Assembly: GCA_036339995.1 (NCBI GenBank)
Contig: JAYYZW010000085.1
Coordinates: 1 to 7,361 of the forward strand
Reading direction: 5' to 3'
From: JAYYZW01 sp036339995
GTDB lineage: Bacteria > Pseudomonadota > Gammaproteobacteria > Ga0077536
DNA: 7,361 nt
Shown: positions 1 through 4,668 of the stretch, piece after piece
How the letters are laid out: every line of letters starts with the position of its first letter
How positions within the stretch are numbered: position 1 is the first letter of the stretch
Notes under the pieces: model-generated
The model's input: the letters and a program-made list of their open reading frames with translations, nothing else
What the model was told of the DNA's origin: nothing
The model's database searches: none
Position numbers and translations under genes: made by a program

Positions 1-728
1 AAGAACCGCGTCGAAGCCACGAATCGATCGGCTATCTGTCGGATTTCTTCGGGCTCTACGATGATTTGACGGTAGGTCAGTCGCTCACTTACGTGGCGAG
101 CGCGAATGGCGTCGACTCACCCGGAGTCGAATCCGTCGTAAATCAGACAGCAACGGATCTCGGTCTCGCAGAGCGCCTCGATCAGCGTGCAGGGGATCTG
201 TCGCGTGGCCTGCGTCAGCGCGTCGCGATCGCGCATGCGATCATCCATGCGCCGCGCGTAGTCATACTCGACGAACCGGCTTCCGGACTCGATCCTGAAG
301 CGCGTTATGAACTCGGTGAATTGTTTCTGAATCTGCGAAGCCGTGGTCTGACCCTGCTTATCTCGTCTCACATACTGTCGGAGTTGGAAGCGTATTCAAC
401 CCACATGCTGATTCTCCGGGAGGGGCGCTTGATCGAACATCGTGCGCTCGATACGAACCTGGAATCGCGATCCCGCATGGAGATTGACATCGTCGGCGAA
501 GACGTGCGATTGATTGAAACGCTAGCAGGGCACGACCGCATCTCGGCGCTGGAACGTTGCGAGCATGGCTGGCGTTTCGTGTTCGCCGGCGGCGCAAGCG
601 ACCGCGCAGCGCTACTCAGAACGCTCGTCGACTTGGGCCTCGAGGTTTCGAGCTTCGCCCCGGTAACCGAAGACCTCCAACAGTCGTATCTCCGGTCAAT
701 AGGCCGGTTGGATGATGATGAATCCTGA
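1..728 (+). CDS. ABC exporter ATP-binding protein, 5'-truncated by the window
   Basis: This is the nucleotide-binding subunit of an ABC-2-type exporter (CcmA/COG1131-like) that hydrolyses ATP at the inner face of the membrane. The reading frame is open from base 3, so the gene starts before the window; TTG 66 is internal. Residues encoded at 27-71 read IGYLSDFFGLYDDLT, the usual Q-loop-proximal segment of this family. The signature motif is LSRGLRQR (from 198), as in the LSRGMKQR variant of this subfamily. Walker B is VVILDEP (258-278, catalytic Glu at 273-275), the D-loop is SGLDP, and the H-switch His is at 369-371 in LLISSH. Walker A lies upstream and is not seen. About 115 residues follow the H-loop, a normal accessory C-terminal part. 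The stop lies inside the start region of the permease gene, so the two are probably translationally coupled. Substrate unknown. Confidence 0.95.
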   Translation, partial: EPRRSHESIGYLSDFFGLYDDLTVGQSLTYVASANGVDSPGVESVVNQTATDLGLAERLDQRAGDLSRGLRQRVAIAHAIIHAPRVVILDEPASGLDPEARYELGELFLNLRSRGLTLLISSHILSELEAYSTHMLILREGRLIEHRALDTNLESRSRMEIDIVGEDVRLIETLAGHDRISALERCEHGWRFVFAGGASDRAALLRTLVDLGLEVSSFAPVTEDLQQSYLRSIGRLDDDES

Positions 729-2019
729 ACTCAAACGGAATCTCTGGCTCGAACTCAGCGCGCACCGGTTGATACTCGCACCGGTAGTCATTTTCGCGAT
801 CGCATTCGCTGCCCGGGCGATGCTGCCTTCATTGGCCCTGTTCGGGTTCGTCCTTATCGCGGTGTTCTGGGGTGCACGGCAGGCCGCCCGCGCCGTCATC
901 GAAGAAGCGCGGGAGAGAACCTGGGACATTCAGCGAATGTCGTCGATGGACCCCTGGACCATGACCTGGGGCAAGCTCCTCGGATCGACCTCAATGGCCT
1001 GGTATGGCGGCGCGATCTGCCTCGTCATCTACCTCGGCAACGGATCTGGCGCAGATCAAGGACATCGCCTCATGACGGCCGGCAGCATCGTTTTCGGCGC
1101 GCTTCTCGCACAGACCGCGGCGATGACTGCGGGATTGGTGGGCATGCGTCTACAGCGGCGCATTACTACGCGGTTCAGCAATACCCTGCTCGTGGTGGTA
1201 TTGCTCGTGGTCCTCGGGCAGGTGCTGGACGTATTCGATGCCACCGATGAGATCCTCTGGTATGGCATCGCGGCCGACCGGTTGACGTTCATCGCATGTT
1301 CGACCGGAGTGTTCGCAGCGTGGGGCATCATCGGCGCCTACCGCGCCATGTGCACCGAGCTCCAGGTCCGAACGACGCCCTGGTTGTGGATCGGTTTCGC
1401 GCTGTTTATCGGCCTTTTCGCTACGGGGTTCTCGACGGGATTCGAGCCGACGCCGACGAATATCGCGATGCACGCAGCGTCCAATGCAGCGGTTGCCGCG
1501 ATCATTTTGAGTTATGTCGCCGCCTTCTCCGCACCCCGCGATCCCATCGATTACCGACGGGTGCTGCGATCGCTCACCGGCGGGAGAATCAAACGCGCGG
1601 TCGAGGAAATGCCGTTGTGGTCTTCCTCAGCAATGCTTGCCGTAGTCCTAGGACTGGTTAACCTGGCGGGCGGTTCCGCGCCCTATTTGAGCAACGAACG
1701 TTTCGACAATCTTGGACCGGCCGCCCTGGCGCTGGCGTTCATGATGTTGCGCGACGTGGCCTTACTGACCTATTTCAGTTTCAGCTCGCCGACGCGGCGC
1801 ACGGTGGGAATCACCGTAATTTACATCTTAATGCTGGATGCCTTCATTCCTGCGATCCTGAAATTGGCGAATCTTAACCTGCTCGCCACCGTGGTCATGC
1901 CTACGCCGGCAATGTACGACACGCCGATATGCGCCGTCGTCGTTTTCGCCGTGCACCTGGGTATCGCCGCAACGCTGGCCGTACGGGCGTACCGCGCGGC
2001 GCTGCCCTCACTTAATTGA
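712..2019 (+). CDS. ABC-2-type exporter permease, about 10-12 membrane segments
   Basis: This 435-residue polytopic inner-membrane protein should be the channel partner of the ATPase just upstream. Hydrophobic segments begin near residue 20 (LILAPVVIFAIAFA) and recur to the C-terminus (ICAVVVFAVHLGIAATLAV). Between the second and third segments, residues 64-91 carry the ABC-2 cytoplasmic motif region: E64, E68, W71-D72, P81 and GKLLG (87-91). This resembles the E..GTWD..L.SP.....GKLLG pattern of such permeases and probably contacts the ATPase. Three in-frame ATGs in a row (712, 715, 718) overlap the ATPase gene by 17, 14 or 11 nt, so the exact start is open. The TGA at 2017-2019 lies inside the convergent gene that ends at 2012. 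I see no motif that tells the cargo. Confidence 0.9.
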   Translation: MMMNPELKRNLWLELSAHRLILAPVVIFAIAFAARAMLPSLALFGFVLIAVFWGARQAARAVIEEARERTWDIQRMSSMDPWTMTWGKLLGSTSMAWYGGAICLVIYLGNGSGADQGHRLMTAGSIVFGALLAQTAAMTAGLVGMRLQRRITTRFSNTLLVVVLLVVLGQVLDVFDATDEILWYGIAADRLTFIACSTGVFAAWGIIGAYRAMCTELQVRTTPWLWIGFALFIGLFATGFSTGFEPTPTNIAMHAASNAAVAAIILSYVAAFSAPRDPIDYRRVLRSLTGGRIKRAVEEMPLWSSSAMLAVVLGLVNLAGGSAPYLSNERFDNLGPAALALAFMMLRDVALLTYFSFSSPTRRTVGITVIYILMLDAFIPAILKLANLNLLATVVMPTPAMYDTPICAVVVFAVHLGIAATLAVRAYRAALPSLN

Positions 2020-3205
2020 CCAGGTGATCGAAGATTCGAAAGCCGGCAACGTAAGTTCCGATTGCCGATCCGAGGGTGCTCAGAAAAAACACGAGTAAGG
2101 TGCGTGCGACCCGGTTCCTGCGCCAGCCGGCAAGCGTCGTGGTGTCCCGACGCAATTCACCGAAGTCCGCGACGGTCGGCTTACGGACCCAAGCTTCGAC
2201 CATCGCCGTGACCATGCCGGCGCCGATCGTGGGATTCAATGAAGTCAGCGGCGCACCCACGAACCCGCTCAGCATCGTCAGCGGATGTCCTCCCGCTATC
2301 GCAACGCCCAGCGTGGCGAGACCGCCGTTGATCAATACCCATTCCAGAACGAGCGTCCAGCCGAGTTCGGGACTCCGATAAAAGCCGACGCTGAATCCGG
2401 CCAGGATGAGCGCCACGATGATCCACGGGACAAACTTGAACCAACGCCGCGCCGGTGGATTTTTCTCGAGTTCGCGCATGCGCTGCCGCCGATCCTCGAA
2501 ACCTTGATCGAGGTATCGCTGAATCCCCCTGAGGTGGCCGGCGCCGACGATGGCGAGCATGCGGCCCGAGGAACCATCGCTCAGCTCGAGCAACTGCGCG
2601 GCCATATACTGATCTCGCTCATCGATCAGCGGCCCGTAAATCGCGCCCGCGCTATTAGCAAACTGGGCGAAGGTGCTTTCCAGAAGATCGCCGTCCTTCA
2701 ATGCCTCAATATCCTCTTCGGAGATTTCGTCGTCCACAACGACGCTCGCGAACAAGCCCGAGAACAGATAAAGACGCTTCCACCACGGCACGTTTCGATA
2801 GATCCGACGAAGCGTCGTGCCGATATCACGGTCGATGAGGTGGAGTTCCAGCTTATGCTTGGCCGCACCTTCGATCGCCGCGCGCATTTCCGCCCCGGGT
2901 TCGACGCCGAATTGTTCGGCGATCCGCTGTTGAAAGGCGCCCATGGCGAGCATGGCGGTTACCATCGGCGCCTTGCCTGCCCGGATGACCTCGAAAAGAT
3001 TCATGCGGCCGAGCGCGTCGGGATCGACGATACCGCGATGCCGGTTGGAACAGAGTTCGACGGCTATTTGGTCGTAAGCGCCGGATTCGATCTCCCGGGC
3101 GACCGCTGCGGCGCTCGTGCGGGACACGTGAGCTGTACCGAGCAGGCGTAACTCCAACGCTCCGAGCGCAATGTCCGCGATCGGTTGTCCGGCTAGCGAA
3201 TTCAT
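2012..3205 (-). CDS. TraB/PrgY family protein (TIKI-superfamily predicted metalloprotease) with membrane C-terminus
   Basis: This 397-residue protein matches the bacterial TraB/PrgY family. PrgY of Enterococcus blocks self-response to the endogenous sex pheromone; the wider TraB/GumN/TIKI superfamily is regarded as metalloprotease-like. Superfamily signatures are present: GTAHVS (23-28, first GxxH), E50-L-C followed by R55, E106-M, LIDRDI (123-128), DERD (195-198) and VGAGHL (220-225, second GxxH). After a charged stretch, residues about 255-397 hold several membrane segments and the family's conserved C-terminal block (GGHPLTMLSGF, LTSLNPTIGAG, VRKPTVADF). There is no N-terminal signal peptide, so the GxxH domain is probably cytosolic (inference). 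The ATG at 3205 overlaps the stop of the upstream protease gene as ATGA, indicating coupling. The 3' end overlaps the convergent permease gene by 8 bp. Family assignment is firm; substrate is unknown. Confidence 0.92.
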   Translation of the reverse strand: MNSLAGQPIADIALGALELRLLGTAHVSRTSAAAVAREIESGAYDQIAVELCSNRHRGIVDPDALGRMNLFEVIRAGKAPMVTAMLAMGAFQQRIAEQFGVEPGAEMRAAIEGAAKHKLELHLIDRDIGTTLRRIYRNVPWWKRLYLFSGLFASVVVDDEISEEDIEALKDGDLLESTFAQFANSAGAIYGPLIDERDQYMAAQLLELSDGSSGRMLAIVGAGHLRGIQRYLDQGFEDRRQRMRELEKNPPARRWFKFVPWIIVALILAGFSVGFYRSPELGWTLVLEWVLINGGLATLGVAIAGGHPLTMLSGFVGAPLTSLNPTIGAGMVTAMVEAWVRKPTVADFGELRRDTTTLAGWRRNRVARTLLVFFLSTLGSAIGTYVAGFRIFDHLVN

Positions 3206-3741
3206 AGCTCGGATTCTTTACCGGGATCTACCGCGAATCCGTAACGCAACCAGTTTCGCCCTAGCAGCAGCTTTTCACCTGAACGGCTGCGATCGTTCAA
3301 ATTAGTCAGTACCCGATACGCCGTACCCCGGTGCCGTACCGTGAGGTAGACGTGGTAGCGGAGTTCACGACAATCAGCCGTGCGGATACCGCGCACCTCT
3401 TCGATTTTCGCGGTCACCTGGCGACGCTCGCCATCGCGATTGACGAGAAAAAACCGCGCCATTTTACCAGCGTCGTCGCGTGACGGCTCATCGCCGCCGC
3501 CGATCACCGCGATCTCCTGCGCGTTGATCGACGATACGGTGGCGCCCGTATCCAAGCGCGCCACGAACTCGAGGTCCGCCTCGTGAACGAGCACCGTTGC
3601 CAACGGCGGCAGTACATTCAGCCGCACCCACCAGGCGCCGGCGGAGAACCCGGCGCCGGCCGACAGAATGGCGACCAAGGCACTTGTTGCGACGTATTTT
3701 CTCAAGGTTTTCGATCCAAAGCCCGAGCCGATTTGGCTCAA
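3202..3741 (-). CDS. Retropepsin-like, RimK-associated 'ATP-dependent zinc protease' homologue (PF05618-like), membrane-anchored
   Basis: This 179-residue protein resembles the PF05618 putative zinc protease family (RimB-type, related to retropepsin-like aspartic proteases). Residues 61-74 contain ARLDTGATVSSINA with the DTGA active-site-like motif at 64-67. KIEEVRGIR follows, then the family's C-terminal block NLNDRS (147-152) and LLLGRNWL (158-165). Residues 17-36 form a hydrophobic helix preceded by R14-K15 and followed by WWVR, so the catalytic part probably faces the periplasm (inference). No rimK ligase is nearby; instead a TraB-family gene follows with an ATGA overlap. The start at 3741 is TTG with no clear ribosome site. 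A second in-frame TTG at 3705 (residue 13, GGA about 9 nt upstream) would still keep the membrane helix. Whether it is proteolytically active cannot be told from sequence. Confidence 0.87.
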   Translation of the reverse strand: MSQIGSGFGSKTLRKYVATSALVAILSAGAGFSAGAWWVRLNVLPPLATVLVHEADLEFVARLDTGATVSSINAQEIAVIGGGDEPSRDDAGKMARFFLVNRDGERRQVTAKIEEVRGIRTADCRELRYHVYLTVRHRGTAYRVLTNLNDRSRSGEKLLLGRNWLRYGFAVDPGKESEL

Positions 3742-3759
3742 TGGTAGCGATACACGAAA

Positions 3760-3787
3760 TTGAGCCCGATTTGGATGCCATTGTAAT
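3760..3787 (+). promoter_or_regulatory. Candidate sigma-70 promoter for the His/Tyr-rich protein gene
   Basis: TTGAGC (3760-3765) and TGTAAT (3782-3787) are separated by 16 nt. They match the -35 and -10 consensus at 4/6 and 5/6, but the -10 lacks the strongly conserved A2. The start point would fall near 3794, giving a leader of about 70 nt that begins at the nested stem-loop. The element shares bases 3782-3785 with the opposite-strand TACAAT, so the two promoters, if real, are back to back. Confidence 0.25.
3780..3785 (-). promoter_or_regulatory. Candidate -10 element (TACAAT) for the minus-strand protease operon
   Basis: On the minus strand, 3785-3780 reads TACAAT, a 5/6 match to the sigma-70 -10 consensus that keeps the conserved A2 and T6. 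The -35 at 18 nt spacing (AGGACT, 3809-3804) is poor, matching 3 of 6. Transcription would begin near 3773, about 30 nt before TTG 3741. A pattern match only. Confidence 0.25.
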
Positions 3788-3791
3788 CGTT

Positions 3792-3827
3792 GCCGCTCCG
3801 TTCAGTCCTGATTCAGGAATAAGCGGC
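3792..3827 (+). promoter_or_regulatory. Nested inverted repeats: 13-bp palindrome inside a larger hairpin
   Basis: TCCTGA (3806-3811) and TCAGGA (3813-3818) form a perfect dyad around a single T. Outside it, GCCGCT (3792-3797) and AGCGGC (3822-3827) form a second perfect pair of arms. In DNA the inner palindrome could be an operator between the divergent genes. In RNA the whole segment could fold as a stem-internal loop-stem in the leader of the plus-strand gene. There is no U-run, so it is not a classical terminator. The inverted repeats are seen directly; the role is inferred. Confidence 0.4.
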
Positions 3828-3852
3828 TAAGCTCTCCATCACACTGTCACGC

Positions 3853-3858
3853 GGAGGG
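3853..3858 (+). promoter_or_regulatory. Strong Shine-Dalgarno (GGAGGG) that fixes a TTG start
   Basis: GGAGGG lies 6 nt before TTG 3865. No in-frame ATG or GTG lies close upstream, and the residues after TTG form a good signal peptide, so this ribosome site decides the start of the small secreted protein. Confidence 0.7.
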
Positions 3859-3864
3859 CCGGCC

Positions 3865-4191
3865 TTGCGACTCCCCCACCATATAAGGATCACCGGTGCA
3901 TTGCTTTTCCTGCTGGCAAGCGGGGGTGCTCTCGCCTATCACGGCGGACCCAGCGTGGTGAGGCCACTCCACGGTTTCTCATTGAATTACGGTCATCCCG
4001 TTATCCACCGTTACTCGCATCACTCTCAGCCCAGGCACCGCTACGGATCGCATTTCGGGTACGGTTCGCCGTACCACCGTCCGTACCGTTATTCGCGTCA
4101 CGGGCATTACAACGACCACCGGGCCTATTATTACCGCCACCCATTTACGCGACCCTACGGCGGGGGTTCGTCCTTGTATTTTCGATTTTAG
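3865..4191 (+). CDS. Small secreted His/Tyr/Arg/Gly-rich protein, function unknown
   Basis: This 108-residue protein starts at TTG with a GGAGGG ribosome site 6 nt upstream. Residues 1-24 form a Sec signal peptide: basic N-region with R2 and R8, hydrophobic GALLFLLASGGALA, likely cleavage after ALA24. The mature 84 residues hold about 13 His, 14 Tyr, 11 Arg and 11 Gly and no Cys. Short repeating dipeptides and tripeptides recur (HRY, YGS, PYH/PYR, RYS). It ends in LYFRF, so an aromatic residue is at the very C-terminus. Such composition is common in low-complexity periplasmic or surface proteins. Metal binding by the His clusters or association with polyanions is possible but inferred. The gene is divergent from the protease operon and followed by a weak terminator-like stem-loop. 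I do not recognise a named family. That it is a real gene rests on signal peptide, ribosome site and coherent composition. Confidence 0.72.
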   Translation: MRLPHHIRITGALLFLLASGGALAYHGGPSVVRPLHGFSLNYGHPVIHRYSHHSQPRHRYGSHFGYGSPYHRPYRYSRHGHYNDHRAYYYRHPFTRPYGGGSSLYFRF

Positions 4192-4224
4192 GCCTGGACT
4201 TCTCTACCGACTCCGCCCAGGCTT
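4190..4224 (+). terminator. Weak terminator-like stem-loop after the His/Tyr-rich gene
   Basis: GCCTGG (4192-4197) pairs with CCAGGC (4217-4222), extendable by a G-U and an A-U pair. It begins right at the stop codon and is followed by a pyrimidine stretch (TTTCCTTC). The 19-nt loop is large and the T-run is interrupted, so intrinsic termination would be inefficient. Confidence 0.35.
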
Positions 4225-4300
4225 TCCTTCTAGTGTCTGCCGCGCATAAGCATTAGTCCGCATCTCTCACCAGTCTTTATTGCCGGATGGACCAAGCGTG

Positions 4301-4329
4301 CGGCATGACTGGCGATACTCCAGTCACCG
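4301..4329 (+). promoter_or_regulatory. Perfect dyad TGACTGG-N7-CCAGTCA, candidate operator or hairpin
   Basis: TGACTGG (4306-4312) and CCAGTCA (4320-4326) are exact reverse complements around a 7-nt spacer. CGG (4301-4303) and CCG (4327-4329) add three more pairs across a 2-nt bulge. The dyad sits 6 nt before the extended -10 element, where a -35 box would be, which fits a regulator-binding site. As RNA it would be a stable hairpin but has no U-run. The symmetry is seen directly; the regulatory role is inferred. Confidence 0.45.
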
Positions 4330-4332
4330 GCC

Positions 4333-4341
4333 TGCTAAAAT
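4333..4341 (+). promoter_or_regulatory. Candidate extended -10 promoter (TGCTAAAAT) upstream of rep
   Basis: TG-n-TAAAAT matches the extended -10 form, with TAAAAT 5/6 to consensus including A2 and T6. No good -35 exists at 16-18 nt; the dyad occupies that place. It is the best promoter candidate I find in the gap before rep, although it lies about 320 nt from the helicase start. Confidence 0.33.
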
Positions 4342-4586
4342 CGTCCTTAGCCCGCCTATCGCACGAAGGTAGTCGCGGCACTCAGAGCAGTTGTTGGGCA
4401 AAAAGGATTAATCAGACCATTCGTCGATGTTCGAGAAAGTCGAAAATTGTACCGCCGCTTGCGACCTACGACGGCGCCGGCTGGTCCATGCACACCTGGA
4501 CTTGGGTCAAGCTTTCGCCATAACTACAGCTCAGACTCGAGCTCCAGACCGGCGTCCAGACGCGCCTGTCCTCAGCCGGCATCCGT

Positions 4587-4605
4587 CGTCCTTCGTCCTT
4601 CGTCC
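4587..4605 (+). repeat. Short tandem repeat of CGTCCTT, 2.7 copies
   Basis: The heptamer CGTCCTT occurs twice in tandem, followed by a partial third copy CGTCC, all without mismatch. It lies in non-coding leader sequence 64 nt before the rep start. Its length is not a multiple of three, which fits non-coding sequence. No function is evident. Confidence 0.7.
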
Positions 4606-4668
4606 AATCGGCAGGCTAGATCATCAGGCCTATCTTCAGGCTTGCGCAATTTCGCGGCAGCACCCATA

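Larger units (their letters stand above)
4192..4668 (+). other. Intergenic region and long leader upstream of rep
   Basis: These 477 nt contain no convincing gene. Frames open across it (for example 4287-4523 and 4447-4668) give Ser/Pro/Arg-rich text without motifs and lack ribosome sites. It holds the weak terminator-like loop, the dyad at 4306-4326 with an extended -10 at 4333-4341, a small 5-bp inverted repeat (TTCGA 4430-4434, TCGAA 4440-4444) and a heptamer repeat at 4587-4605. If transcription of rep starts near 4348, the leader is about 320 nt. A small RNA cannot be excluded, but I see no recognisable family. Confidence 0.5.

Noticed and set aside
1296..1661. Plus-strand frame of 121 codons within the permease gene
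   Set aside because: It is an alternative frame over membrane-segment coding sequence and is Arg-rich, as is typical for shifted frames of GC-rich genes.
2285..3151. Long plus-strand open frame (288 codons) opposite the TraB-family gene
   Set aside because: It is the antisense shadow of a gene with unmistakable family motifs. Its own translation shows no domain, membrane pattern or supported start.
3202..3741. The DTGA-containing protein as a retroelement or phage protease
   Set aside because: The downstream NLNDRS and LLLGRNWL blocks fit the chromosomal PF05618 family, and no integrase, reverse transcriptase or phage gene is nearby.
4187..4191. C-terminal aromatic residue of the His/Tyr-rich protein (YFRF) as an outer-membrane beta-barrel signature
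   Set aside because: The protein is too short and too Arg/His-rich for a barrel, with no alternating hydrophobic strands.
4430..4444. Small inverted repeat TTCGA-N5-TCGAA as an operator or terminator
   Set aside because: Five-base arms are expected by chance in a window this size, and no T-run or promoter element is next to it.
4287..4523. Plus-strand frame of 78 codons in the gap before rep
   Set aside because: No ribosome site, no signal peptide or motif, mixed composition, and it lies across the dyad and extended -10 element.
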